Shown here: positions 33,042 through 46,090 of the stretch, one piece after another
Numbering within the stretch: position 1 is the first letter of the stretch
Layout: every line of letters begins with the position of its first letter
Assembly: GCA_030765065.1 (NCBI GenBank)
Contig: CM060984.1
Location: 104,761,488 to 104,825,487 of the forward strand
Length of the DNA stretch: 64,000 bases
Origin: Deroplatys truncata
Lineage: Eukaryota > Arthropoda > Insecta > Mantodea > Mantidae
Direction: 5' to 3'
Program-made: the position numbers and the translations under genes
The notes under the pieces: generated by a model
Databases searched by the model: none
Seen by the model: the letters and a program-made list of their open reading frames with translations, nothing else
What the model was told of the DNA's origin: nothing

Positions 33042-34070
33042 AGTAGTAATGCATTCCCGCAGAAACACATGTTTTGAGGCACCTGAATCCAACAGTATCT
33101 CAAAAACGAAATGTCTGATAAATAGCAAAATTTGCGCATCCTCCGCAGATGCGATACAGATTTTTCAAGAAAATCCCCACCCCAAACTAGCATTCACTTG
33201 AAACGTTATCTTTGATTTTCTCAACAATGGTCTAACAATTTTGACTAAAATAATGTGCTGAAGATATCTGAATGGCAAATAAAATGCAACTACATCTTGA
33301 GATTTCTGCGAATAGCCTATGAAGTCCTGTTCATTCTGAATTACTTTTGTACAAAATCTTACCACACACGAACTACACATCTCGTTAAAGCAAACAATTT
33401 ATTTCAAACATTAACCGTTTCTGAGGTATTCTTTGTTATTGGCTTGAATTTTCAAATACTTGCACTTTTTACATTCTCTGCTGCTTACCTAGAAAGTAGA
33501 GAAAGTATTGCATTCCATCCAAAAATTCGGTATCGAGATTTCAAGGGAAATTCAGGTTTTAAGGCGCTCTGAATAAACAAAATAATTTTTAGTGAATGTC
33601 CCGTTGTGTACAACACAAAGACTTTCAAGAAAATTCCTATAAAGTATCCTTTTCATGGAACATCTTTCGAAATTTTTCATTTTTTCAAAATGGCTGACGA
33701 ATTTTTATTAAAATAACATAAGAAGAAAATGTACATCCTGAAGTTTCTGAAGAATTGCCTGTGAAATCCTTTTCATTTGGAAGAAATTTTGTATAAATTT
33801 GTTTAACTGTAAAGCCTAAGAGCTAGACAAAAACGCACTACACAAAAGCTGTACAGCTCTTTAAATCACAGAATTTACATCAAATAACCCTTTGTGGCAT
33901 CAGCCATTTCCGATATATCCGTTATTGGTTTTAATATTTCAATGCTTTTGTCGTTTTTTTAAATGCTGACGATAAAACAACCAAATGCGTAATCAAAGCA
34001 TTTCTGCAGAAGTTTATCTCAACTAACCTGAAGTAGATCGAATAGTATATAAAAGTTGAACAAGTAAAAA
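33042..34070 (-). repeat. Two old HEL-A fragments, inverted
   Basis: 33042-33470 and 33470-34070 each resemble the core and right part of HEL-A. The second starts with a decayed terminus (ACATTCTCTGCTGCTTACCT). Both are strongly diverged. Confidence 0.55.
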
Positions 34071-34073
34071 AAA

Positions 34074-34909
34074 TCTGATATGTTACACTCACATGACTTT
34101 CTCTGCTCTTGTACAATCTAATTTTACAAACGCCTACTCTCCATATGCTTCATGTTAATCGAGATATCGAGATGTCAATCTTATTGGTAATTTTCTTGTA
34201 GATGTAAGGGAAATATGGTAGCTTTTAAGCGATAGTCAAATATTTTAACGCTGGTTGCTATGTGGCGCATTCCATTCTCTTTGCATGTCCAGGACATAAA
34301 AAAAATGAATAACGCATTTGAGAAAAAGTATAAGTATTGGAAAATTTAAGGGAATAACAAGCAATATCTCGAAAACGGTTCACTCAACAAAGAAATGTAT
34401 ATGACATAAGTTGTGTATTTTAACGCGATCTACATTTTTTGTGTAGTAAACTTTTGTCTATCTCTTATGGTTTACCAGTTATGCAAAAGTCGTTCACAAT
34501 GAAGAATACTTTTGGAGACATTCCCAGAAAATTCGAGATATACATTTCATTTCTCATGACATTATCTTAAACATATTGTATTTTCATCAAAATCGTTAAG
34601 AGCCATTTTTGAGAAAATTAAAATTTTCGAAAAAACTTCCATGTAAAGGGTAGTCTGGGCTGGGGGGATTTTCTTGAAAACCTTCGTGTCGCATCTCTGG
34701 AAGATATTGAACTTAAATACCAAGTTTGGTGCTTATCCGACTGTTCGTTTTTGAGTTATGCTGTTCACAGACACACACAAGGACATGTTTTCAAAAATGC
34801 TTTTTTTGGATTCAGGTCTCAAAACATGTATTTCCGGCGAAATATCGGTATCGAATTTTTGGGTGGAATGCAATACTTCCCCTACTTACTATACGTAGTA
34901 GAGAAAGTA
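34074..34909 (+). mobile_element. HEL-A element, full-length copy
   Basis: TCTGATATGTTACACTCACA at the start after a run of A; CTTACTATACGTAGTAGAGA at the end. The short CA tract near 34773 is almost lost. Length 836 bp. Confidence 0.88.
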
Positions 34910-34939
34910 AAAAAGAAGCCATACGAGTTTTTAACGTCC

Positions 34940-35280
34940 TAGTTTTTTCAAGTAGTAAGTCGCTATTTTTTTCTCATACAAAGAGCATGCAATTTCAAAG
35001 CTATCACAAGGTGATCTGCTTTTTAAAAATCTGACTATTGTTTTAGCCTACTGTTTTATACCTACAACGAAATTTGTAATGAACGTTTATATGCATTAAC
35101 AAGTAGTAGATAGTAGAATAAGCTTTTGTAACAATATTTGTAAAAGAGTGAATACAGAAAGTCAAGTGAATACAATATATTTCTCTAAAACTATGTTTTA
35201 TTCAAGGGACCTCAAAATATGTATCACTAGTGAAATCCCGATATCGAATTTCGGTGAAATTCATTCTTTGTGTGCCTAAG
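34940..35280 (-). repeat. Old HEL-A-related fragments
   Basis: An inverted left-end piece (CCTACAACGAAATTTGTAAT, AGAATAAGCTTTTGTAACAA) is followed near 35200 by a plus-strand right-part piece (GGGACCTCAAAATATGTATC). Confidence 0.5.
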
Positions 35281-35497
35281 GTGGTAGATAAAGCAAAATG
35301 ATACCCTTCAGGTATATTACCGTGCCTAAACAGCACGTCTTAGCGTCCCTTTTCCTTGGAGAAAACTGAAGAGGGCACAGACAAACCTCTCTATTGTTGT
35401 CCGTGTACACAGCTTTATTGGATCCTGCTAAGAGCAGCATGTTGGAAAAGCGTTTAATTCACATCCCTCTAACATTAGCTCCAAGATCAAAAAAAAA

Positions 35498-36172
35498 TCT
35501 GATGTGTTACACTCACATGACTTTCTCTACTCCTGTACAATCTAATTTTACAAACGCTTATTCTCCATATGCTTCATGTTAATCGAGATATCGAGATGTC
35601 AATTTTATTGGTAATATATGGTAGCTTTTAAGCGATAGTCAAATATTTTAACGCTGGTTGCTATGTGGCGCATTCCATTCTCTTTGCATGTCCAGGACAT
35701 AAAAAAATGAATAACGAATTTGAGAAAAATTATAAGTATTGTAAAATTTAAGGAAATAACAAGCAATATCTCGAAAACGGTTCACTCAACAAAAGAAATG
35801 TATATGACATAAGTTGTGTATTTTAACGCGATCTACATTTTTTGTGTAGTAAAATTTTGTCTATCTCTTATGGTTTACCAGTTATGCAAAAGTCGTTCAC
35901 AATGAAGAATACTTTTGGAGACATTCCCAGAAAATTCGAGATATACATTTCATTTCTCATGACATTATCTTAAACATATGATATTTTCATCAAAATCGTT
36001 AGAGCCATTTTTCAGAAAATTAAAATTTTCGAAAAATCTTCCATGTAAAGGGTAGTCTGGGTTGGGGGGATTTTCTTGAAAACCTTCGTGTCGCATCTCT
36101 GGAAGATACTGAACCTAAATACCAAGTTTGGTGCTTATCCGACTGTTTGTTTTTGAGTTATGCTGTTCACAG

Positions 36173-36206
<34 letters not shown>

Positions 36207-36370
36207 ACAGACACACACACAAACACAGACACACACACGGACATGTTTCCAAAAATGCTTTTTTTGGATTCAGGAGGTCTCAAAACATGTATTTCCGGTG
36301 AAATCTCGGTATCGAATTTTTGGGTGGAATGCAATACTTCCCCTACTTACTATACGTAGTAGAGAAAGTA
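35498..36370 (+). mobile_element. HEL-A element, full-length copy
   Basis: TCTGATGTGTTACACTCACA after a run of A; ends CTATACGTAGTAGAGAAAGT. The long CA tract at 36172-36238 makes two artefactual His/Thr-rich frames. Length 873 bp. Confidence 0.92.
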
Positions 36371-36469
36371 ATAAAAGCAAAAAGGCTGGGTTAAAAAGTA
36401 CAAGGCTTGGGAAATAATCTCTACACTTGGCGAAATTGTCACGAAAGAGGTATAAAACCTCTCATAAAT

Positions 36470-36922
36470 GCTCGGGTAAAGGTAAAGGTACCGACAAACA
36501 GAGGGGCCCCTTCAACCGGGACAGAGCACGGCAAGTAGGTCGCAAACGGCCCTTTTTGCTTCTGCAGTTATCCCTAGGAGGAAGGTACGGGTGGAAGAGA
36601 TCCGAAGGGGAACCGGATCCGAATGACGGGCGCAAGCATGGACGGGGTCCCTAATGTTTGCAGTTCGAACGCATCCGACGCCCTCCAGGTCCATCTGGAG
36701 GAGAGAAAGCTCCACCCCCGAAAACCATCGCCTGGTCCTACAACCCTGAAACAAATGACAAGATGATGGGTACAGGAAATCGGGGGCAGGAGAGACGTGG
36801 TAGAAGATGAACCATCCCAGCATTCGAAAAACTCAAAGTGAGCGGTCAATAGGGATCGAACCTGGGATCTCCCGAAAGCGAGTCGCATACGTTTCTATGG
36901 CGCCATCTCACTCAGTACGAAA
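36470..36922 (-). mobile_element. SINE-2b, tRNA-derived, long copy
   Basis: The minus strand starts CGTACTGAGTGAGATGGCGC (box A), then GAGATCCCAGGTTCGATCCC (box B). The ~450-bp body includes the reverse complement of CGCCTGGTCCTACAACCCTG and ends in short GGTAAA-type repeats at 36473-36490. G+C is well above the flanks. Confidence 0.72.
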
Positions 36923-37020
36923 TAGGTGTATAAAATCTCTCAAATTCTCGGGTATTGTTACCAAGCCAGACAATAATGTCCTAGAGACGCTAGTTAAAGC
37001 TCATGTTGAAAGTGCATACC

Positions 37021-37027
37021 ACACACG

Positions 37028-37066
<39 letters not shown>

Positions 37067-37070
37067 ACAC
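37021..37070. repeat. (CG)n(CA)n microsatellite
   Basis: A short GC-alternating tract followed by ~17 CA units with one TA interruption. Confidence 0.9.
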
Positions 37071-37669
37071 GCTCAATTACCCGCTGTAAACGCACAGTAA
37101 AATCAGTCGCTAATTGCATGGTTGATCGGGACAAACAGACAAATTATGAAATTGCATCCTTGCTATCACCATGGGAACCAGTATTTTTGTATTTTGTAGT
37201 GCATAGAATTCAATGCGCATGACAAGAGATTTCATATTTCACAATATTTGGGTAAAATATTCATATTCTATGAAAATCTTCACATTTCTTCATGTTGTAA
37301 GATTAGTGATATTTTGCTTTTAAAATAATTTCTCTTAGCAAATAACTGGTCTTAGATATTCTATTCAGGTAATTTTCTGTGAAAAACATTTAGAAAACCC
37401 TAGCCACTCTTTCCAACAAGCCAGGTACAGTTAAGAAAATGTGGCACTTCCTCGATGGCACGTCACATGCGAAATTAAATGCCCTCTATTCTTAAGGAGT
37501 TCTTATTTTCTCGAATTGGTGATTTCAGTTGTGGTTTTTTTTATTGGTATTAAGGAAGGAAAAAGTCACTAGTAACTTCTTTTTCTTTTTTCTAAGCTTA
37601 AAGGCTTTGCGATGATTAATATCTATAAAATCCATTTAATTTATTGGATATCATTTGACACTCTAGTAT
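37071..37669. other. No recognised gene or repeat
   Basis: AT-rich, unassigned. Confidence 0.4.
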
Positions 37670-37966
37670 TGAAATTGAAATTGAGTTTTATTTATGGACG
37701 CTCTTTAACTGCTGTGGTTCTTAGCGTCCCATTCTATATTGGGCGTGAAAGACCGGTAATTTTGCTCAGAGGTCTCTTTATCAGGCTTGAGGTTCTTTTA
37801 CATGCCGTAAATTTACGACACGGGACCACCGGCTTTACTTCCCTTCCGAAGGAAGCCATGCTAAGGATTTTTACGCCCGAAACAATCCATCGCCATCCGC
37901 TGGGTTTAAACCCGCGACCTTGGGAACTAGAGGCTAGCACGGTACCACTACTCCACGGAGGACGAC
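37670..37966 (-). mobile_element. SINE-1, tRNA-derived
   Basis: The minus strand starts GTCGTCCTCCGTGGAGTAGT, with box B GCGGGTTTAAACCC, the CTTCCTTCGGAAGGGAAGTA block and a TAAATAAAACTCAATTTCAA end. It closely matches the other SINE-1 copies. Confidence 0.85.
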
Positions 37967-39583
37967 AATTGTATTGAATATAGATAAAAATCTACAAAAC
38001 CTATTTTAAAAACTAATGTTTTGGATTTGAAATATGTATTTCATATTTTGTGATATTTCCTTCGTATTCTTGCAAATTGTCCTTCATATTTTGCCTATCT
38101 CTAGTGATGAGATACAAAGCTTATAATTTCATGACAGTTCATTGAAAGTAACTGTTTTTTTGTTAAAGCAAAACTAGACTCAGCTCGGGGTGCAAATTGC
38201 TTAACTTTGTAAATTGGGTGTATTGCTATTTTATTCCTGTGTGTGAAAGAATGTATGGGCGATTGGTTTTATTGACATTTGCAAAGTTTGACTTTTCTTG
38301 GTTCTGATAAAATTATAGTTAGCCCGTTTTTGGGAGGACCCATTCAATTGCCTCCAGCTGCTTAAAGGGGTGGAGTTCTGACCCTTTCAGCTGCCCTGGT
38401 GCCAGCGCTTCGGATCCTATCAACTAACAATATCATAAGTGCCCCAGGAAGTTATTCTGAGCCCCGGTAAGTTGTTCGGATTGGGTTGATCTCGGCGGGG
38501 CAGTGGTTCCCGACATCTATGGGCAATTGGGTACGTCTGGATTAGACAGTGACTAGACTCTGTGGCCTCACCGAGATTGTTAGATAGTTTTCCCCTCAGG
38601 GGTTTACACGCATGTGGCACATTCACTTTGGTCCCTGTAAAAGGAGGGGGCTCGTTATAAAATAGGTACAATCCTAATAGAAAAAGCACAAGAAGAGCCA
38701 CTCGGTTGGCGACTCCCTGGGCAAAGGAACAGGCTGGATTGTCGGCTTATGTTTGATATCCAATTGCTTTAAGGCAAGGAAGCATAAGACGAAACGTTAT
38801 CTTAGAGCAGCCGGACTTAAACGGATATTAATATGGACTATCTATGGGGTCATTTAGGTAGGCTTTGAAGCTTTAGAATTGCTGAAATTAAAAAAAACAA
38901 TGGTGCAGCGCAAAAGTACACGATATAAGCACAAAAAGAAAAAATGATCTAAATTACTGTCATCTTTGGCGAATTCTCTATGCTGCCTTCTTACTGTTGT
39001 GTTCTCCATTTTGTAAGCAATAATAGTGTATGTGCAAAGAAAGCAATTTTATCCTCAGCTGAGAGCCTTACTACGAAATATGTGGCTTAAATATGCATCA
39101 GCATGTTGACATGTTGTAGTCAGCACGAAATTTTCCTGTAACAAAACATTATGATGAAGTAATTGCGTTATTGCGGAGGGTCAATTAAGATCTTTATCGG
39201 CAATGGACGTGGTGGACTCGAGATATACAACAGCAAGAAGTGCTGTGCTATTTAATACGTACGTAAAGTACACACCGTGTTCTTTATTGAGTCAGGAGTG
39301 ACCAAACTTGCACTCACATCCAGAAAAGTTTCGGTATATTGAACAGAAGAAATCACTTCTATGGAAGGAGATTGCAAGAGGGGGCCTATTATCAATAATA
39401 ATCTCGCTACAGATTTATCTAGAGAAATACGAAATTCCCGTAGGATTTAATTGATTATTTCACGATTAGAGGAACATATATAAAGATTAGAAAAAAATTA
39501 ATAAAATATTCACCTGCTAAAATACTAACGCCATTTTCACGCGAAACAAATGACGAGTTTGGAAGGTGTTTTGTACTACGTAT
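37967..39583. other. No recognised gene; one GC-richer island
   Basis: The DNA at 38340-38760 is richer in G+C than its flanks. It contains a 93-codon minus-strand frame (38420-38701) beginning with a hydrophobic stretch (MALLVLFLLGLYLFY) that looks like a signal or membrane segment, but I cannot match it. It may be part of an unrecognised repeat. The rest is AT-rich and featureless. Confidence 0.35.
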
Positions 39584-39982
39584 GGCAAACAAATACTAGG
39601 GAGATGATAAAAACAAACGAATGTTAGGGATGTAATAAAAACAAACACAAGGAAGGTGATAAAACAAACAGATGCCAGAAAAGTGATAAAAACAAAAAAT
39701 TGCTCGGGATGTGTTAAAAATAAATAAGTGCTTGAGAGGTGATAAAAGCAAACAAATGCTAGGGAGATGATAAAACAAGTAAGTGCTAGAGAAATGATAA
39801 AGCAAACAAATGTTATGGAGATGATAAAAACAAACTATTGCTAGGGAGGTGATAAACAAATGCTAGGGAGATAATAAAAACAAACAAATGCTAGAGAGAT
39901 GATAAAACAAATGCTAGAGAAGAGAAAAACGAACTAAGGTTACGAAGGTATTAAAAACTAACAAATGTTAGAGAGGTGATAA
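39584..39982. repeat. Minisatellite, ~28-bp unit, about 14 copies
   Basis: Degenerate units with consensus near GATAAAAACAAACAAATGCT followed by AGGGAGAT. Unit length varies between 22 and 28 bp through small deletions. The minus-strand frame through it (39596-39859) reflects the repeat, not a gene. Confidence 0.9.
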
Positions 39983-40429
39983 GCAGCCAGGATTGGTTTA
40001 AACATATCATTCCGTACCGTTTTATTGGTCCAAAGTAGTATAACGTAACAAGAATGAAATAGAATAACACCCTCTCTGAATCTCTGTTTAAAGACAAACA
40101 TTACCAGGAGCTCCCCTAACTCTACAGGTTACTGCTCTTAAAGGCACAAATGTTCAATAATGTGTAATAAAATAACGGGAATCCTGAAGAGAATTTAAAA
40201 TTTGAGTAGTATTTATTTGGAGTATTTCAGGCAAAAATTATAAAAATGAAGTAATTTACTCCTAAAATGCAGTTTTAAAATATTGGTACAGCCAAGTTAC
40301 AATAAAACTTGAAACTAAGTTTATAATCAGGTATGGGAATTCTTAAGCAGTTGGCTTTAAGCTATCAAACACTCAAACCATTATCACTAGAAAGAACGTG
40401 GGCAATAGCGGCAAAAGGTTACTGTTAGG

Positions 40430-42930
40430 CAGGCAGAGCGAAATCCAGTTTAAATGCAATCTGCAAACGTCAAAAAATTGTACGAGGGATGCGATATCCC
40501 TACCTAAGGTCTAGTAAGGTCTTTATTTCTTTCCGTTCTGGCTTTAAAACTTAGAAATATCTATGTCTGTTTATAATTACAGGGTTCCTACTTCCTCATA
40601 GATTTGTTATGGCTTATAAAATACGTTGTCCGTCAGCCATCTGTCTAGGGTGGCTGTAAATCTTGATAAACTGATGCCATGTGGACTCGGGGGTAATTTG
40701 TTGAACAGATTTTAGGGACAAAGCATTAAATTAATTCCTTGATTTAGTTAATATTAATGGCAGTTCCATTAAAATATAATTAGATCTCGTATTATAATTA
40801 TGCATATTCTGACCACTGCTGTGTCTATTGAGGCTACCATTAATAAACTTTCCAGGATATTATGTAGAGTAAGCATAGTCAAAATGTCTGTTTCTTAAAT
40901 AAAGCTTTGCAATGGGCATTGAATTGGTATTTGTTATTACATGTAAAGCGTTTTTATGTAAAATGTAAAGTTAAGATACTCCGGAACTATTTTCCTATAT
41001 TCTGATTCCATATAGCAGTAAACTGTTTAATAGGATCCAATATTAGGGTCGAGTAATTTAACTTTGCAATTGCACATTCATTGCATATTTTAATGAAAAA
41101 ATTATCTTTTGAGTTTTATGAAAATTACGATAAAACTATTATCCTGAAACCACACGTAGCATTATTTAAAGATGAAATTATTTAACAATGAAAAACCATT
41201 ATCAAAGTGATATAGAGATGTGTCATTGGCAAACACATACGGTACAAATGTTATTGGACAGGTCATTAATAGCTAAAAGAAATAAAAGCGGGCCCAAAAC
41301 AGAGCCCTATGGAACGCCACATTCAAAGGAGTGATAGCGAAGAGCACCGTATAACAGACTCTTAAGAAACGATCGGACTAATAGAATTTGAACAAATTTA
41401 ATTCAGCACCGGTTACCCCAAAAAATACCACCACCACCGCCATGGCTATAGGCTAAAAGCCTGTTCTGCCTCGAAAGTCGTCTTGCCGTCATTTCTTGGG
41501 GCGTCCTATATCTCGTCACCAAATTGGCCTATAATTTAGAGCCTATTCTGCCCGTCTAGACGAATCCATCCGTTGCAGCTGTTCTTCCAAATTCAACCTA
41601 TCTTCCAAATTCAACTATGTTTAAAATGTTTAGGTTTTCTTTAATGTTTTCATTTAGAACATGATCACGTAGAGTATGGCTATCGTTCGCCTCAGAAGTC
41701 TCATTTGAACTGTTTCTATTTTCCACTTTCATGTTCTATTCAGGGCCAAAACCTCACTCTCATGTAACAAGGGAACCGCCATTATCATTTTATCCTTTCT
41801 CACCTTCTTTCCCAAAGTTCTGAATATTGTTCTACATATATTGAAACTTAGCTTGTTTAAGGTCCAATCGAAAGATAATTGACAGCCCAAATAATTGAAA
41901 GTGTTAACTTTTCCAGTGATAGTGTTAACTATTTTAGTTCTAATTTAATAATTGCCTTGGAAAGCCAACACTTTTTGTTTGTTTTTGTTTCCTGATATTT
42001 CCAAGTTATGATCATTATCGATCTTCTGAGTTAATACAGAGCGAGCCATCTGCCATTTGTTTTCTGGATCTGCGAGGATGACCTGGTCGTTTGAAATAAA
42101 ATAGTATTAATAATAAACATATTAGTATAAAATTTTCTCTCAGCTGCATTTGCCATTCGAATGCGTCAGTATAAATATAATTAAAGTTGGAGACAAGGGA
42201 CAATCCTGCCTTGCTCCTAAGTTTACTTTTGCACTATGTCGAGAGTCGTTTTCATTCCGATTACTGTTCCTTCATATATAGCCTTCAACATTTCAATAAT
42301 ATATCCTGGGTATCCTTTGCCTTGCATACTTTCCACCTCTTAATCTTGTCAGAAGCTTTATTATAATCTACAAATAACAGGTATGTAGACAAGTTTTATT
42401 CATGACACTTTTGTACAATCTGATATATTATAAAGACACAATCTACACAAGAACACCCCTTTCTAAAGCTATGCTGTCGCTCTTGGATTAAAACTTCTGT
42501 AATCACATTCAAACGTCTGTTAATTATTTTGGAAATATATTATAGGAGATGTTTAAAATACTAATGCCTTATAATCATTTCTATCTCCTTTTTTAAAAAT
42601 GGGGTATCCCCACAATATAAATCAATATGCTGCGAGAAACACAAAAAATAGCCATGCGCTTTTATGATGTACAACTCCATTAAGAATAACAAACCAACCC
42701 TTCAATTGTGTCTATTGTTAACAATCCTCTTCTAAAAACAAACTGTGATTGAGACAAAATGAAATTTTGTTCTAGATAGAAAATAAGCTGCTTGTTCATA
42801 ACCAACTCAACAATCTTCGAAAAAGTGGGAACTGAAATATGCCTGTAATAATTATCACTACGGTCGCCCTCTTCAAAATCTTGTCTCATACTCCAAATAG
42901 TCATTAATGTATTTTAGTAAACGTTGCTGA
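40430..42930 (-). pseudogene. Jockey-like LINE reverse transcriptase remnant, split by another LINE
   Basis: The minus strand at 42904-42612 gives DFEEGDRSD, HISVPTFSKIVELVMNKQL and SQFVFRRGLLTIDTIEGLV, the RT fingers region of insect non-LTR elements, with a decayed motif A. After the inserted LINE, 41415-41180 gives LGVTGAELN, CGVP-GSVLGPLLFLLAIND (motif B region, one stop) and VFANDTSL (FADD changed to FAND). Then 41180-40430 gives C-terminal blocks such as SSGVS, ITNTNSMPI and NYNTRSN. Many stops and frameshifts. Dead. Confidence 0.82.
41416..42611 (-). pseudogene. Second LINE remnant inserted in the first
   Basis: Broken frames on the minus strand carry FKKGDRND near the high-coordinate end, then KGYPGYIIEMLKAIYEGTVI, a disrupted QGCPLSPT-type motif B, a FADDQVILADPE-like motif C region near 42070-42090, and the C-terminal ...LGKKVRKDKMIMAVPLLHES... 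and LQRMDSSR blocks. It ends at 41416-41440 in a GGT-rich tail (CCACCACCACC on the plus strand), typical of LINE 3' ends. The layout is like RTE or other endonuclease/RT elements; the clade is uncertain. Confidence 0.75.
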
Positions 42931-45779
42931 ATTCATGGCAATACTTCTTTCACAAGATTAATCACAATATAAAAAATGTCTTTCGATTCATACTAACTCA
43001 CATTATTAATTATATTACGGATTTCTTAGCAAAAAACAGGCTTCCAAGCAAAAGATGAAGTACTGAATTGAATTTCCTTAAGACATTTATTTACACTAGG
43101 CATCCAACGAGAATATCTAACATATTTACAAAAAATCCTAAAAATGTCAGAAATTAAGACACAATTATGTTCTACAATTTAAAGAATTATTTTCTCTGTT
43201 TACGACAGAACATGAAGTTTTGCATTCGTTTATAAAATTGTTTATAAAATATTCATGCTAAGGAAACTTAGCACTTCAATTGAAATTCGTATTCTTTCTT
43301 AGCTTTCAGATATTCAACCTTTGCAAGATTGTCGTTAGTATTGAATCTGTCACACTATTCGATGTAAGAATGCTACTTCTGAATATTTATCACATCAGAA
43401 TTGTACCAGGGCAGACATTGTTTATGGATAGGTTTCATTTTAATATTGTTGCTGAAAAAGTCATTGAATGGAAAACAAATGTTAAGATATCTAGGAAATA
43501 AAGTTCAAAATAATCATCTGCTGTGATGAAGATTTCAAAATAGAAACCCAGTCAACTTCGCTTAAAATCACCTTGTATTTGTAAAAATTTGATTCGTTAA
43601 AAGAACGTTTTCTCACATTAGCTCTAACCTAATCTTACTGTTGAAATTATGTTGCAAATTTGTATTAATCTTTACTATTAGGCAACTTACATTACACCAG
43701 TAATTAGATACACAAAAACGTGATACATTTGTATTATTTAGGTTTTTAAGTATGGATTGCACGTTCAAAGAGAATTTAAAAACACCGAATTACTAAAATG
43801 CTTAGTATGCACATTACTCGGTGGGAGAGCGCTAATCAATGGGCTTTGTTTTGAAACAGTGAAAAAACTTGCGTACACAAACATTCTTATGTCAAATGCA
43901 GAGCAGAAAGCGGCATCAGGATATGTTCCAAAATATCCAATTTGAACGACGAGTATAAGTCAGGCTGTCTAGAAGACAGTTTGTCACAAGAAACAACTAT
44001 TAGGTTTCAAATAGTCTATTGCCATTTGTGGTTCTGTGGCAGGAGGAAAACGATACACACTTCTTAAGAATCCATTGCAGCTTTTTGTCCACTTTATCTG
44101 TTTAGCTCCTACAACAGTTTTCTTTATAGGCATTTCTTCACAAGTTGAGAAAATAAAACTTTTCCTTGGGCGGGTATATAATTACCATCACTCAAGCAGT
44201 GAAGCACAAACTGTTCTCTTAAGAACTAAGGCTCAAAGTTCATAGTTCACTCCACCTACTATATTTGAAGAGAATGCCAAGCTAAACCAATCAAGTTTCA
44301 GTTCTTGGCAGCACAAGCAAAAATGAGTGGGAAGGGAAACTCCCATCATTCCCTCTCTCTGTAAGGTTGGGCATTGCTGCTCTAAGATAATGGATGCACT
44401 AGAACCTTGAGATTTAGCGGTATTAACGGACTGCTTTTGTAAAAAGCAGAGCCAGATTTCACACTCTTTGCTTCAGCTTTTACCTTACCTCCCAAAGATA
44501 TCCTCTGTTTCTCACACACAATCCTAAGTCAGTCGAATCAGCAGTTGAACTGTGCAATTCACCAGTGACGTCGACAATTCAAAATGCTTATTTAGTAACA
44601 TAGCCTATTCATTCATGTAGTTCAATAGATAGATCCTTCGGAGGTAAAATATGATTAACACAGAAGTCGACTTTTTTTTGGTACCTATCCTTATATAATC
44701 AATCGTGTTTCCATCTCCTAGATCTAATAAAGCTTTGCAAAGGTTTCGCTATCACGTTTGCACAGTGTTACGATTGTTGGAGACAATATTTAACTATATT
44801 AGCATACACAATTTTAACACAATTTCGCTTAACTTTGATACAAAAAATTTTGCGTCATGCCATTTAAGACCAGGTACAACACATTGTGCCAACAACTTTA
44901 CATGTAGACGCGGTTGGCAAATTTATTATCACCAATAGGAATTCTTAAGCAGTTGGCTTCAAGTTAGCTACGATCAAGCCATCATCTATACAAAGAAGTA
45001 CACAACAGTCCACTTGCCACTGACGGCAGGTAAAACCGGTTTCGTGATTAGTCTGCTTATGCCAACAGAACTGAACGAGGGGAAGGGGTAATTTGTTATC
45101 TACAACGTCAGAGCGGAAAGTCCGGTAACAGTTCAACCTAATTTCCTTTCTTCCTGGCATTAATGCTTCGACATTCCTACGCCTGGTTAGCACTGTCTCT
45201 ACTCACTGGTCTTGAAAACACAGAACTAGTCAGGCAGCAGCCACAGAACACGTCTTACGGCAGATTCGACTCGACTCCGCGAACAGTCGAATAGATGAAG
45301 TTCTAAATCAAAACGATTTACGTGATAAGTGACATAGATGCGATAAAATAAAAATGACAAAGTTGCCAGAAGAGACAGTTGAAATTAGTTCAGATTCTAA
45401 GTATATCTCTTAGAATTGCTCACTTGATACGAGGGTGAAACAGTGTAGGAGTAAAAAGTTAATAATTTAGAAGGTCCGAATAACATCGTATTCTGGCGCG
45501 CTCTTCCTTAGTCAGTTGATGTCTTACCCGGCCAACTTGCTAAGGTCAACTTGCCTCTCTAACCTCTCAACTAGGGTTTTGTATGTTTACTGCTTGTAAT
45601 CTCTTTCATGAGCATTTCATCCTGATTCATTTAAGTCTTGATTCAACTTCAAACACAGCGAAATTGAGGAATAGCGAGAAATTTGCGCGTTTAGATTTCG
45701 GTCAACAAATAAAGTACGTTTAGGTAGCCTAAAGGTATAGGTTAGAAAGGACTCGCACACTGCGATCTACAGAGATTTA
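42931..45779. other. No recognised gene
   Basis: Short open frames (43280-43501, 43757-43945, 44036-44245 and 44705-44938 plus; 44945-45193 minus) show no domain. The 26 bases at 44938-44963 (GGAATTCTTAAGCAGTTGGC and on) recur at 40335-40362. I could not place this ~2.8-kb block. Confidence 0.4.
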
Positions 45780-46090
45780 TTGTGGCTACCACCCCCAGTG
45801 AAGGAACCACAGGAGGCAACATGTAGATCAGACCACAGAGACAGGTGGAAGTTCTTAACAGTTCCAGACTCGAAGACCCGTTCCACTGCTGGAGCTTCTA
45901 GAAATGGAATGAAGACCCGTCAACCTAATGCCCACTATGTCCACGGGAGTATTCTTTCCTTTGAGCAAGCATCCGCGTCATCTGTCCGGCACCGCCATAC
46001 GCCACGAAACCTAGAGCACACCTGAAAGATGAGAAGGAAATGGATAAAAGGGAAATGATTGAAACCGTGACCTCCCGGATACGAGACTCT
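45780..46090 (-). repeat. Possible degraded tRNA-derived SINE
   Basis: CCGTGACCTCCCGGATACGA at 46063-46082 looks like the reverse complement of a decayed box B region, in a locally GC-richer stretch. The A box is not clear. Confidence 0.3.

Noticed and set aside
36147..36417. His/Thr-rich ORFs (HTHTHT)
   Set aside because: Translations of the CA/GT microsatellite inside HEL-A.
38420..38701. Secreted or membrane protein gene suggested by an N-terminal hydrophobic stretch
   Set aside because: Only one short frame, no homology I can name, no splice or promoter context; kept only as a note under the unassigned stretch.
39596..39859. 87-codon minus-strand ORF rich in Cys, Phe and Leu
   Set aside because: It is the reverse translation of the 28-bp minisatellite, with no independent support.
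39584..39982. CRISPR-like array
   Set aside because: Units are contiguous and degenerate with no constant repeat/unique spacer alternation, and the genome is eukaryotic.
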